A stretch of DNA of 64,000 nucleotides from DATKQY01 sp035532475 (GTDB lineage Bacteria; Actinomycetota; Acidimicrobiia; Acidimicrobiales; Bog-793), in the NCBI GenBank assembly GCA_035532475.1, contig DATKQY010000061.1, positions 1-64,000 on the forward strand. Reading direction: 5' to 3'. Position numbers and translations under genes: made by a program. Below the pieces are notes generated by a model. It did no database searches, was not told the DNA's origin, and saw only the letters and a list, made by a program, of their open reading frames with translations. Numbering within the stretch: the first letter of the stretch is position 1; every line of letters begins with the position of its first letter. Positions 15,221 to 23,448 of this stretch are shown here, piece after piece.

Positions 15221-16167
15221 TCATCGGGATCGTCGTAGCGGTCGTCGTCCTCGCGCTGCTGTTCGGCGGAGGGCTGGCCGTCAAGATCGTCAAGGAGTAC
15301 CAGCGGGTCGTGCTGTTCCGGCTGGGCCGTGCCGTCGGGACGAGAGGACCGGGGCTGGTGCTCGTGAACCCCGTGATCGACCGCGTCAGCTGGGTCGACC
15401 TGCGCGAGCAGTACCTGGAGGTGCCGCACCAGACGGCCATCACGGCCGACAACGCGCCGATCTCGATCGACTTCATCATCTTCTACAAGGTCGTCGACCC
15501 CTCGGTGTCCGTCCTCGCGGTGCAGAACTTCGCGGGCGCCGCGCTGAACGTCGCGGCGACCACGCTGCGCAGCGTGGTCGGCGACATGCCCCTCGACGAC
15601 GTGCTCTCGAAGCGCGAGGACATGAACGCCTCGCTCCGGGTCCGCCTCGACGACGTGACGGAACGCTGGGGGGTGAAGGTCACGAACGTGGAGGTCCGAG
15701 AGGTCAATCCCCCACCGGGGGTCCTCGAGGCGATGACGCGGCAGATGTCCGCGGAGCGGACGAGGCGTGCCCAGGTCACCGAGGCCGAAGGCCAGAAGTC
15801 CGCGGCGATCATCGGCTCGGAGGGCGAGCGCCAGGCGGCCATCACCATCGCGGATGGCAAGCAGCAGGCCGCCGTGCTCGCCGCAGAGGGCGAACGCCAG
15901 GCGACGCTGCTGCGCGCCCAGGGGTTCGCCACGGCGCTCGACGCGATCCTTCAGGTGGCGAGGGGGCTCGACAACAACACGATGCTGCTCCAGTACCTGG
16001 AGACCTTGAAGCAGGTCGGCGCCTCGCCGTCGACGAAGTTCATCGTGCCGATGGAGCTGACCGGCCTGCTCAACGGACTGCGGGGCATGCTCCCCGGGCC
16101 GGGCGCGAGCAGCGGCGATGGGACTGCGACAGCTCCGGCAGCCCCGGCAGGGCCGCCCAGCGCCTGA
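15217..16167 (+). CDS. Stomatin/slipin-type SPFH protein
   Basis: 316 residues. One N-terminal membrane helix (1-22) is followed by an SPFH/Band-7 domain (about 25-190, YQRVVLFRLGR through VKVTNVEVREV), then a charged Ala/Glu-rich helix (about 195-250) with repeating AEGERQA segments that should form a coiled coil and drive oligomerisation. It probably forms a ring scaffold at the cytoplasmic membrane with the NfeD protein encoded just before it. Confidence 0.93.
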   Translation: MIIGIVVAVVVLALLFGGGLAVKIVKEYQRVVLFRLGRAVGTRGPGLVLVNPVIDRVSWVDLREQYLEVPHQTAITADNAPISIDFIIFYKVVDPSVSVLAVQNFAGAALNVAATTLRSVVGDMPLDDVLSKREDMNASLRVRLDDVTERWGVKVTNVEVREVNPPPGVLEAMTRQMSAERTRRAQVTEAEGQKSAAIIGSEGERQAAITIADGKQQAAVLAAEGERQATLLRAQGFATALDAILQVARGLDNNTMLLQYLETLKQVGASPSTKFIVPMELTGLLNGLRGMLPGPGASSGDGTATAPAAPAGPPSA

Positions 16168-16177
16168 GGTCGCCCCC

Positions 16178-16202
16178 GAGCGGCGAAGGCCGGGCGCCGC
16201 TC
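16178..16202. terminator. Bidirectional hairpin between the slipin gene and dgt
   Basis: GAGCGGCG (16178-16185) pairs perfectly with CGCCGCTC (16195-16202) over a 9-nt loop, between two genes that converge 42 nt apart. No T-run is present on either strand. Confidence 0.45.
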
Positions 16203-16209
16203 CGCTCGC

Positions 16210-17394
16210 TCAATTGAACGTGGCCGGCACCCCGGATCGGGTTCCTCGCGCACCAGACGACCCGGCGCGCCGGGGGCCGAACGCGTCGCCCCGCCCGAGC
16301 TGGCCGAGCGCGGCATCCAACGCGTAACGATCGGTCATCCCGGCGACGTAGACGACCGCTTCGCGCACCGCCGCCGCCGAGCCGGGCGGATGGGCGCCGC
16401 GCGCGGTGGTACCCGGGATGCGACCCGGCTCGGCCGCGAAGTGGTCCACGAGCGCCCTCAGGACCTCGACGAGCGCCCGGGACTGCGAGAGGGATTCGGG
16501 TCGAAGGTAGATCCGCTCGTGGTTGAAGCGCCGGAACTCCCCGAGCGTCTCGGCCAGTTCGGCCGGCATCCCGACTTCGCCCACCTCGAGGCTGCCTTCG
16601 ACGAGGCCGGTGATGAAGACGTCGAGCTGCTCGGACCGGCGCGCGCCGCAGCGGTCGCGGACGATGTCGGGCAGCGAGGAGGCCTCGACGACGCCCGCGC
16701 CGAGCGCGTCCTCGAAGTCGTGGCAGACGTAGGCGATGCGGTCGGCCCAGCTCACCACCTCGCCCTCAGGCGTGGACGGTGCCGGCCGCGACCAGGAATG
16801 GTTCCGGATGCCGTCGAGCACCTCGGCGGTCAGATTCAAGGGAGCCAGCACCACGTCCGCCCCGAAACAGGCGTGGTCGTAGCCGCCGTCGAGGTAGGGG
16901 GAGAAGGCGTCCTCGCTCGCGTGCCCACCGGGGCCGTGGCCGCAGTCGTGCCCGTAGGCGATCGCCTCCGCGAGCGCGACGTTCAGCCGGAGGGCTCGGG
17001 CCACCGCCGCGGAGACCTGCGCCACCTCCAGCGCGTGCGTGAGCCGCGTCCGTTGGTGGTCGTCGGGGAAGACGAACACCTGCGTCTTGCCAGCGAGGCG
17101 ACGGAACGCCGTCGAGTGCAGCACACGGTCGCGATCGCGCTCGAAGCAGGTGCGCATCGGGTCCGGCTCCTCGGCAGCGGCGCGACGCCCGGCGCCCCGG
17201 GAACGGGTCGCCCCGGGAGCCAGCTGGGCGTCCTCCGCCGCCTCTCGGTCGATGCGGTCGCACCGGCCGACACGCCCGAGGAGCGCGGCCGAGTCGGCGT
17301 GCGCCAGCACGAGGCGGGACCCCGCCCTTCGGTTCCCCGCCATCGTCGCGGCCCATCCGGCTGACCGGTCGTGCGTCCTATCGATCCCGCTCAT
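16210..17394 (-). CDS. dgt: Deoxyguanosinetriphosphate triphosphohydrolase-like HD protein
   Basis: 394 residues. ATG 17394 is chosen over one at 17487 because TACGCT lies seven bases upstream. The HD-domain metal ligands are evident: RLTHALEVAQ and HDCGHGPGGHASEDAF, with a later WADRIAYVCHDFEDAL. RDRDRVLHSTAFRRLAGKTQVF is diagnostic of the dGTPase family, which hydrolyses dNTPs to nucleoside and triphosphate. The length suggests the shorter bacterial class rather than E. coli Dgt. An Arg/Ala-rich stretch at about 60-80 is non-conserved. Confidence 0.9.
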   Translation of the reverse strand: MSGIDRTHDRSAGWAATMAGNRRAGSRLVLAHADSAALLGRVGRCDRIDREAAEDAQLAPGATRSRGAGRRAAAEEPDPMRTCFERDRDRVLHSTAFRRLAGKTQVFVFPDDHQRTRLTHALEVAQVSAAVARALRLNVALAEAIAYGHDCGHGPGGHASEDAFSPYLDGGYDHACFGADVVLAPLNLTAEVLDGIRNHSWSRPAPSTPEGEVVSWADRIAYVCHDFEDALGAGVVEASSLPDIVRDRCGARRSEQLDVFITGLVEGSLEVGEVGMPAELAETLGEFRRFNHERIYLRPESLSQSRALVEVLRALVDHFAAEPGRIPGTTARGAHPPGSAAAVREAVVYVAGMTDRYALDAALGQLGRGDAFGPRRAGSSGARGTRSGVPATFN

Positions 17395-17401
17395 CAGCCC
17401 A

Positions 17402-17407
17402 AGCGTA
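17402..17407 (-). promoter_or_regulatory. -10-like TACGCT, leaderless dgt
   Basis: Read on the minus strand, TACGCT ends seven bases before ATG 17394. There is no Shine-Dalgarno sequence. Confidence 0.4.
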
Positions 17408-17559
17408 CCGAGCGGGTGCCTCGCGAGGCCCGACGGGCGCCCGCGTGCACGCCTCGGCCGGGAGACGATCGCGCAACGATGCGACAATGTCGCCGTACGC
17501 AGCGCCGCCAGGGGCGCTCGCTCGGCTCGCAGCCAACCCGGTGCGGACCAGGAGGACCG

Positions 17560-18306
17560 GTGGAGAAGAGAGAGGAATGGCTGGCACGGGCCTTCGTCGA
17601 GCTCGCCGATGCGCGTTCCGGCGAGCTCGACCTCGATGGCCTCCTCGCTTTGCTCGCCTCGCGCTGCTCGGAGCTGCTCGGCGAGAGCGAGGTCGGCGCG
17701 GCGATCGCCGACGAGCGGGGCCAGCTGCGGGTTGCCGCGGCCTCAAGCGAACGAATGAAGGTGCTGCAGCAGTTCGAGCTCCAGAACGACGACGGTCCGT
17801 GTCTCGACGCCTACCGGGGCGGCGCGCACGTCCTCAACCAGGAGCTGCAGCGCTCCGCTGAGCGATGGCCGGCCTTCGCGCCGATGGCCCGGGTCGTCGG
17901 GTACTCGACGGTCAGCGCGCTGCCGATGCGCCGGCACGACGAGACCGTCGGTGCCGTCGGCATCTTCCTCACCACAGCGCGTGAACTGTCGAGGCGGGAC
18001 GTCCTCCTCGCCCAGGCGCTCGTCGACGTCACGACGAGCGCCATCCTCCGCGAGCGTGAGGTGCTGCGGACGGCCGATCTCGCCCATCAGCTCCAGACGG
18101 CACTCGAGACGCGGGTGGCGATCGAGCAGGCAAAGGGCGTTCTGGCCGAGCGACTGCGGCTCGACATCGACGAAGCGTTCGCGTTAATTCGGGGTTACGC
18201 GCGTCGCCACAATCGCAAAATGGCCGAAATCGCGCAAGGAATAGTCGAGGGGTCACTCTCCGTGGGCAATCCGCGTCCAGCCGAGAGCACTCCTCGCACG
18301 CCTTAG
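17560..18306 (+). CDS. GAF-ANTAR putative RNA-binding antiterminator
   Basis: 248 residues. GTG 17560 has AGGAGGA three bases upstream (close but usable); an upstream ATG at 17371 would add 63 Arg/Pro-rich residues. A GAF domain spans about 10-150. An ANTAR domain spans about 165-235, with ALETRVAIEQAKGVLAERL followed by a three-helix end. ANTAR proteins bind paired RNA stem-loops and prevent termination; PdtaS-type kinases are their usual partners and one is encoded at 9.4-11 kb. The last 45 codons are unusually AT-rich and include a TTA Leu codon at 18184. The intergenic region downstream holds two tandem stem-loops. Confidence 0.9.
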   Translation: MEKREEWLARAFVELADARSGELDLDGLLALLASRCSELLGESEVGAAIADERGQLRVAAASSERMKVLQQFELQNDDGPCLDAYRGGAHVLNQELQRSAERWPAFAPMARVVGYSTVSALPMRRHDETVGAVGIFLTTARELSRRDVLLAQALVDVTTSAILREREVLRTADLAHQLQTALETRVAIEQAKGVLAERLRLDIDEAFALIRGYARRHNRKMAEIAQGIVEGSLSVGNPRPAESTPRTP

Positions 18307-18490
18307 GACAATTGTTACCGCATCTGAACAGGCATTTCGCTTTCCCCACGTGCGATCTCGCAGCTTGAACCCCTGCTCACGGGGCGTGCCTTGGCAACGC
18401 GCTTACTTATTCGGCATTAGTTACTACACCCCCTAGCGGAATGGGCGCGATTGCTGTACCTTTCGTGCGTACCCGTTGCAGTCCCTGTTG

Positions 18491-18548
18491 GTTATCGCCC
18501 CGGACCCCGGCGATGACAAGCCCGAGCCACCCAAGCCCCTGGTGGCTC
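18491..18548 (+). promoter_or_regulatory. Tandem RNA stem-loops ahead of the histidine kinase
   Basis: Stem-loop 1 pairs 18491-18499 with 18509-18517 (nine pairs including one G:T wobble) around a 9-nt loop. Stem-loop 2 pairs 18524-18531 with 18541-18548 (eight perfect pairs) around a 9-nt loop. Six bases separate them and the kinase ATG is 32 nt further on. Two close stem-loops are what ANTAR proteins bind, but these loops are not obvious A1/G4 hexaloops, so an ANTAR target is only a hypothesis. Confidence 0.5.
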
Positions 18549-18579
18549 ACCGCGAGGAGATCAGACGGAGGGCGACACC

Positions 18580-19524
18580 ATGTCGCACCGTTCTGGCGGC
18601 CTTGCCCCTGCGCCGCAGCCCGGACACACTCCGAGCGCGCGCCCGGCTGGCACGCCCGGTACGCAAGTTCTCGACATCGCACCCCGTGAGGTGCTCGACC
18701 CGTCGCCCGAGGCACGGGTTCCCGGGTCCTCGGTGACCCGCGAAGAGGAGGTGCACGCCGCTCACTCGGGCCCCGGCGCGCGCCGGCAGGAGGGCGGCAC
18801 GCTGACGAGCCGGCGCTCCCTACGGCGTGGGGACGAGTCGCCAAGGCGGGGCTCCGCCGGCGCGCTACGCCTGATCTGCCACGACGTGGCGGGCGCGGCG
18901 GTCACCGTCAAGCTCCTCGCCGAAGGCATCCGTCAACGGGGGGAGTTCCACGAGGACTCCCTCGAGCGGCTGGACTGCATCGTCCGCGAGGCGCAGTGGA
19001 TCGCTGAGCTGAGCGGGCGCGCGTTGGAAGGCGCGCAGGATGTGGGCGAGGTCCGACTCGACTCACTGGTCGCCCAGGCCGTTGCGAGCGCGCGCTATGT
19101 CCACCGCACGAGCGTCGAGGCCGACCTCAGCCCGGCGGCGGTGACGAGCACGCCGCTCGCCATCTGGCGACTGGTCACGAACCTGATCGAGAACGCCTGC
19201 CGCGCGGCCGGGCCCACCGGCCGGGTCCGTGTCTGCGTGAGCGCCTCCGGGGCGATAGCGCGGCTCTCGGTCTCCGACTCCGGCCCGGGGCTCCGCATCC
19301 CCGAGCTCCACGCGATGGCGGCAGCCCCGGCCCAGCCCGGATCGGGTCACCGCCGGGGCCTCGGCCTTCGCGTGGTGACCGACATCGTGCGCGAGTGCCG
19401 CGGCCAGCTGCTCACCGAGCCTCCCGCGCTCGGCGGAACGACGCTCATCGTCGACCTGCCGCACGCGCCCCGCCCCGAAGCCCCGATCCCCCTCTGCGCT
19501 GACCCACAAGGAGCTGTGCGATGA
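18580..19524 (+). CDS. Soluble histidine kinase
   Basis: 314 residues; GGAGGG seven bases before the ATG. The first 95 residues are Pro/Gly/Arg-rich and probably disordered. A dimerisation/H-box region contains LRLICHDVAGAAVTVKLL with the likely phospho-acceptor His near residue 104. The ATPase domain follows with NLIENACRAA (N box), SDSGPGL (G1) and RRGLGLRVV (G2). There are no membrane segments or recognised sensor domain, so input must come from a partner or the N-terminal tail. The next gene is a response regulator overlapping by four bases, its probable cognate. Confidence 0.87.
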   Translation: MSHRSGGLAPAPQPGHTPSARPAGTPGTQVLDIAPREVLDPSPEARVPGSSVTREEEVHAAHSGPGARRQEGGTLTSRRSLRRGDESPRRGSAGALRLICHDVAGAAVTVKLLAEGIRQRGEFHEDSLERLDCIVREAQWIAELSGRALEGAQDVGEVRLDSLVAQAVASARYVHRTSVEADLSPAAVTSTPLAIWRLVTNLIENACRAAGPTGRVRVCVSASGAIARLSVSDSGPGLRIPELHAMAAAPAQPGSGHRRGLGLRVVTDIVRECRGQLLTEPPALGGTTLIVDLPHAPRPEAPIPLCADPQGAVR

Positions 19525-20207
19525 GACTTCTCATCTGCGATGACCACCTGATGTTCAGCGAGGCACTGGCCTCGCTGCTGAAGGCCCGCGGCCACAGCGT
19601 CGTCGGCTGCCCGACGACGCCAGAGGGGGCGGTTGAGCTCAGCCAGGAGGAGGAGGTGGACGCGATCATCTGCGACCTCCACTTCCCCGGGATCGACGGG
19701 TCACGATCGGTCTCGTTCCTGCGCGCCGCCCGCCCCGACACGCCGATCGTCGTCCTCACCGCGGACCCCGACCTCCGGCTCCTGCGTGAGGCGGCGCTCG
19801 GAGGTGCCGACGGCATCGCGCTGAAGATCGAAGGGGTCGAAGAGCTCGAGCGTGTGCTCCTCGAGGTGACCTCCCCCCTGTTCACGATGGTGCGGGGGTC
19901 GTCCCCCGCACGCGAGCGGGGCTGGTCGCGGCGGGCGCGGGCCCTCGACCGCGGTCCCTCCCGCTACCGGATGGACGAGCTCCTCACCGCGCGGGAACGT
20001 CAGGTCCTCGAGCATCTCGTGCGCGGAGACGACACCTCCGCCATCGCGACGTCCCTCGGCGTCGGCACCGCGACGATCCGTACGCATCTGCAGAACCTGT
20101 TCATGAAGTTCGGGGTCCACTCCCGACTTGAGCTGGTCGCGTACGCGATCCGTACGGGAATCGTCCGAGTGGAGAGCGGGTCGCGCGACCCCTCCCGCAG
20201 TGCGTAG
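19521..20207 (+). CDS. NarL/LuxR-family response regulator
   Basis: 228 residues; AAGGAG lies eight bases upstream of an ATG that overlaps the kinase stop. The receiver has Asp7/Asp8 and phospho-acceptor Asp52 (CDLHFPGIDG), and a conserved Lys near 97. A linker of about 35 residues leads to a LuxR-type HTH with LTARERQVLEHL and GTATIRTHLQNLFMKFGVHSRLE. It should bind DNA as a phosphorylated dimer, with the upstream kinase as partner. Its targets may include the glycan genes 1 kb downstream, but the sequence does not show this. Confidence 0.93.
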   Translation: MRLLICDDHLMFSEALASLLKARGHSVVGCPTTPEGAVELSQEEEVDAIICDLHFPGIDGSRSVSFLRAARPDTPIVVLTADPDLRLLREAALGGADGIALKIEGVEELERVLLEVTSPLFTMVRGSSPARERGWSRRARALDRGPSRYRMDELLTARERQVLEHLVRGDDTSAIATSLGVGTATIRTHLQNLFMKFGVHSRLELVAYAIRTGIVRVESGSRDPSRSA

Positions 20208-20220
20208 GCCGGAGGCTGCG

Positions 20221-20349
20221 ATGATGCTCGAGGCCACTGCTGAGCAGGCGGGCAGCCGGGCTACCGCGGACGGTGGAGTTCACATCGTCATGGGCGGTAC
20301 GGCTCCACACTTCGCGTTAGGAAGTTCGTCCCAGAGGAGGTTGGCGTGA
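20221..20349 (+). CDS. Possible 42-residue coupled small protein
   Basis: ATG 20221 follows GGAGG by five bases, and the frame ends at a TGA overlapping the GTG of the next response regulator (GTGA at 20346). The peptide is hydrophilic and matches nothing I know. It may be a genuine small protein or a leader that couples translation. The strong ribosome site for the next gene (20334-20340) weakens the case for coupling. Confidence 0.3.
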   Translation: MMLEATAEQAGSRATADGGVHIVMGGTAPHFALGSSSQRRLA

Positions 20350-21029
20350 GCAGCCTCCCGGAACACACTTCATACGTGCACCAGACGACCGTGATGATTG
20401 TCGACAGCCACCCCGTGCTCTGCGAGGCGCTGACCAACCGCTTGTCGGAAGAGGCCGACCTGCGGGTGCTCGCCACCGCCTCGTCGGCGACGGGTCTCGT
20501 CGAGCTCGTCGCGATGCATCGTCCGCAAGTGCTAGTGCTCGACGCGGAGCTGGGCGAGGCGAACGGCGCCGCGCTCATCCGTCAGATCCGAACGACCCAG
20601 CCGGGAACCGCCATCGTCCTCCTCACATGCAACGAGGACGCCGACAGCGCCGCGCACGCCATGCGCATGGGCGCCACGGCCTTCGTGTTGAAGGTGGCTC
20701 CGGTCCAGGACCTGCTCACCGCGATCCGCTGGGCAGGCCAGGGCGAGATGTGGATGTCGCCGCCCCTGTTGACGAACCTGTTCAGCGAGATCAGGACGCG
20801 CTCGGGCGGCGAGCGCACCCGCAGCCGGCTCTCCCAGCTCACCCAGCGTGAGCTGGAGGTGCTCGAACTGCTGGTCGAAGGGCTCAGCCACGCGGCAATC
20901 GCCAAGCGGCTGCACCTCGCGGTCAACACGGTGCGCACGCACACCCACAACCTGCAGACCAAGCTGAACGTCCACTCCAACCTCGCCGCAGTGTCGGTCG
21001 CACTCGACGAAGGACTCCGACCCAAGTAA
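20346..21029 (+). CDS. NarL/LuxR-family response regulator, second copy
   Basis: 227 residues; GAGGAGG precedes the GTG by five bases. The receiver reads IVDSHPVL, so one residue of the usual acidic pair is Ser21; the acceptor Asp66 (LVLDAEL) and the late Lys (FVLKVAP) are present. A LuxR HTH follows with LTQRELEVLELL and AVNTVRTHTHNLQTKLNVHSNL. The weakened acidic pocket suggests altered metal binding or phosphorylation. It lies immediately before the polysaccharide locus and may regulate it; that is inference from position. Confidence 0.92.
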   Translation: MSSLPEHTSYVHQTTVMIVDSHPVLCEALTNRLSEEADLRVLATASSATGLVELVAMHRPQVLVLDAELGEANGAALIRQIRTTQPGTAIVLLTCNEDADSAAHAMRMGATAFVLKVAPVQDLLTAIRWAGQGEMWMSPPLLTNLFSEIRTRSGGERTRSRLSQLTQRELEVLELLVEGLSHAAIAKRLHLAVNTVRTHTHNLQTKLNVHSNLAAVSVALDEGLRPK

Positions 21030-21151
21030 GCGACATCCGGCCGAGCCACCCGCCGGTACGTCACCAGGGGGGGCGCAAGCCCATTCCCTGGCACTCGGCC
21101 TCGACTTGCACTGTCCCTGCAAGGCGAGGAATACAAAGGAAGGCCCAAACA

Positions 21152-22012
21152 ATGTCCGTCCCTCACGCAGCTGAAGTGCCCCAGGCAGGCGAGATCCTCC
21201 TCGAGCACCGCCGGCAGAACGGTGCCCGGGACGTCGCAGCCTCGCTCGAACCGGTGGCCCGCGTGAACCCGAAGGGGTTCCCCGCGGAGGTCGCCCAGGG
21301 GCGCTCGACCGTCAGTCTCGTCATCCCGGCGAAGAACGAGGCGCGTAACCTGCCGAACGTTCTCGACCACCTGCCGTCCTGCATCGACGAGGTCATCCTC
21401 GTCGACGGCCGGTCCTCGGACGTCACGAAGGTCATCGCCGCGACGTGCCGTCCCGACATCCGGATCATCAGCGAGCCGGGACCTGGCAAGGGGCTGGCGC
21501 TGCGCGCCGGCTTCGCGGCCGCCCGCGGGGACATCGTCATCGCGATGGACGCCGACGGCAGCATGTCTCCTGCGGAGATCCCCCAGTTCATCTACTTCCT
21601 GGAGCACGGCTTCGACTTCGTGAAGGGTTCGCGCTTCATCGGTGGCGGCGGTTCGCTCGACATCACGACGATCCGTCGCATCGGCGACCGGGCGCTTCTG
21701 TACGCGGCCAACTTCATCTACCGGGCGAAGATCACCGACATCAACTACGGGTTCTACGCGTTCAAGCGCCAGTACCTCGAGCACCTTGACCTCCGCTCCT
21801 CGGGCTTCGAGATCGAGGCGGAGCTGATGATCAGGGCGCTCAAGGCGGGGCTGCGAATCGCCGAGGTGCCGAGTCTCGAGATGCCCCGCCGTGCCGGTCG
21901 CTCCAACCTCCACGCCTTCCAGGACGGTCAGCGGGTGCTGCGAACCCTGCTCTCCGAACGGAAGCGCCCGACCTCGCTCCCCCAGCCCTCGCGAGCGAAC
22001 GGGCTGTCATGA
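21152..22012 (+). CDS. Family 2 glycosyltransferase, DPM1/DolP-mannosyltransferase-like
   Basis: 286 residues; AAGGAAGG eight bases upstream supports ATG 21152. After about 50 leader residues comes a GT2 domain: VSLVIPAKNEARNLP, ILVDGRSSD, then the metal-binding MDADGS near 133-138, and KGSRFIGGGGS. No membrane segment is visible, so it acts at the cytoplasmic face, probably moving a sugar from a nucleotide or to a polyprenyl phosphate. It opens a run of overlapping genes; the next begins within its stop codon. Confidence 0.92.
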   Translation: MSVPHAAEVPQAGEILLEHRRQNGARDVAASLEPVARVNPKGFPAEVAQGRSTVSLVIPAKNEARNLPNVLDHLPSCIDEVILVDGRSSDVTKVIAATCRPDIRIISEPGPGKGLALRAGFAAARGDIVIAMDADGSMSPAEIPQFIYFLEHGFDFVKGSRFIGGGGSLDITTIRRIGDRALLYAANFIYRAKITDINYGFYAFKRQYLEHLDLRSSGFEIEAELMIRALKAGLRIAEVPSLEMPRRAGRSNLHAFQDGQRVLRTLLSERKRPTSLPQPSRANGLS

Positions 22013-23448
22013 CCGCGACGGCCGATTTCGGCCGTCGCGTGGTGGCGCCGCCGCGTATCGGCGCGCGGGATTCTGGGCCTGCCGCCGGCGCGGCGGGCAC
22101 ATTCCGGCCTGTCCTGGTGCTGGAAGCAGAGCTCGAGCGCGGCCTGCGGGACGTACTCGATGCCGTGCAGCACCGGGGCACGAAGACCGCGGGCACACCA
22201 CGCGCCGCGCTCGTGCTCGTGAGGATCCACAGCCACCCGCTCGGCCTCGTCGCGCTCGACCTCGAGGCGGACGACCCATCGAGCGCGTGGCCGATCGCGG
22301 TCCGCAGCCGCGTCGGCGCCGCGCTCGACGCCCACCTCGGCACTGACGGTCTCGACGGCTACGACATCTGGGGGGGTGCGCCTGCGCTGCAGCCGGCGTG
22401 CCTCGCGGAGCGGCGCGCCGCGCTCGCCGCGGCACGACCGGTGACGGTGATCATCGCGACGAGGGAGCGCCCGGCCCGCCTGGCGCGCTGCCTCGACTCG
22501 TTGCTCGCGCTCGAGTACCCGGACTTCGACGTCGTCGTCGTCGACAACGACCCGGAGACGGACGAGTCGAAGCGCCTGGTCGAGACGCGCTACGTCCCGA
22601 CGGGCCGCGTCCGCTACGTACGCGAGACCGAGCGCGGCCTCGGCGCCGCGCACAACTGCGGGCTCAAAGAGGCGCGCGGCGAGATCGTCGCGTTCACCGA
22701 CGACGACGTGCTGGTCGACGGGCACTGGCTGAGCGAGCTCGTGATCCCCTTCGTCGCGGACCCGAACGTCGGCGCCGCGACCGGGCTGATCGTCCCCGCC
22801 GAGCTGGAGACGCCCGCACAGGTGATGCTCGAGGCGCACGGCGAGTTCTCGAAGGGCTTCACGCCGCGTTCGGTCGACCTGGCGGCGCACCGCCCGGCCG
22901 ACCCCCTCTTCCCGTTCACCCCCGGCAGGTTCGGATCCGGTGCCAACATGGCGTTCGAGACCGCTTGGCTGCGCGGCGCCGGAGGCTTCGACCCGGCGCT
23001 CGGGACGGGCACGACGGCACGGGGTGGCGACGATCTGGAGGCGCTCTTCCGTCTCGTCGTCTCCGGACGCGCCCTCGCCTACCGTCCCGGCGCGGTCGTC
23101 TGGCACCACCATCATCGGGACATGTCGGCGGTCGAGCGCCAGGCGCACGGCTACGGTGTCGGGCTCGGTGCCTACCTCACGAGCGCGCTCTTCGAGGAGC
23201 CACGAGCGGCGCTGTCGATGGTCACGCGTCTGCCGGCGGCCGTGCGGCACGTCCGGGCGCGCACGGGGGCCGGATCGGTCGCCTCGAGCGAGCTCGGCGC
23301 AGCCCTCGGCTGGACGCCGTCGTGGCCCCGTGCCCTCGTGCGTGCCGAGTGGCGCGGGATCGCGACGGGCCCGTTCGCCTACCTGAAGAGCCGCCGGGAG
23401 CACCCCCGCAGGATCCCCTTCGCCAGCGCGGGAGGGACGAGGCCGTGA
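22009..23448 (+). CDS. Family 2 glycosyltransferase with N-terminal extension
   Basis: 479 residues. Residues 1-140 are an unassigned alpha-beta extension with a FRPVLVLEAEL strand and a LVRIHSHPLGL segment. The GT2 domain starts at PVTVIIATRERPARL near 145, with VVVDNDPETDE and the metal site TDDDVL near 232, then GRFGSGANMAF and GGDDLEALFRL, as in rhamnosyl- or galactofuranosyl-type GT2 enzymes. The C-terminus is helical and basic, suggesting peripheral membrane contact. ATGA overlap with the previous gene and GTGA with the next put it inside one co-translated unit. Confidence 0.9.
   Translation: MTATADFGRRVVAPPRIGARDSGPAAGAAGTFRPVLVLEAELERGLRDVLDAVQHRGTKTAGTPRAALVLVRIHSHPLGLVALDLEADDPSSAWPIAVRSRVGAALDAHLGTDGLDGYDIWGGAPALQPACLAERRAALAAARPVTVIIATRERPARLARCLDSLLALEYPDFDVVVVDNDPETDESKRLVETRYVPTGRVRYVRETERGLGAAHNCGLKEARGEIVAFTDDDVLVDGHWLSELVIPFVADPNVGAATGLIVPAELETPAQVMLEAHGEFSKGFTPRSVDLAAHRPADPLFPFTPGRFGSGANMAFETAWLRGAGGFDPALGTGTTARGGDDLEALFRLVVSGRALAYRPGAVVWHHHHRDMSAVERQAHGYGVGLGAYLTSALFEEPRAALSMVTRLPAAVRHVRARTGAGSVASSELGAALGWTPSWPRALVRAEWRGIATGPFAYLKSRREHPRRIPFASAGGTRP

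Noticed and set aside
18491..18548. Canonical ANTAR dual-hexaloop target
   Set aside because: Stems and spacing are suggestive but the loops are nine bases and lack the A1/G4 pattern, so I kept only a generic stem-loop call.
21106..21136. TTGCAC...TACAAA as promoter of the glycan locus
   Set aside because: The spacer is about 20 bp and the -10 lacks the final T.
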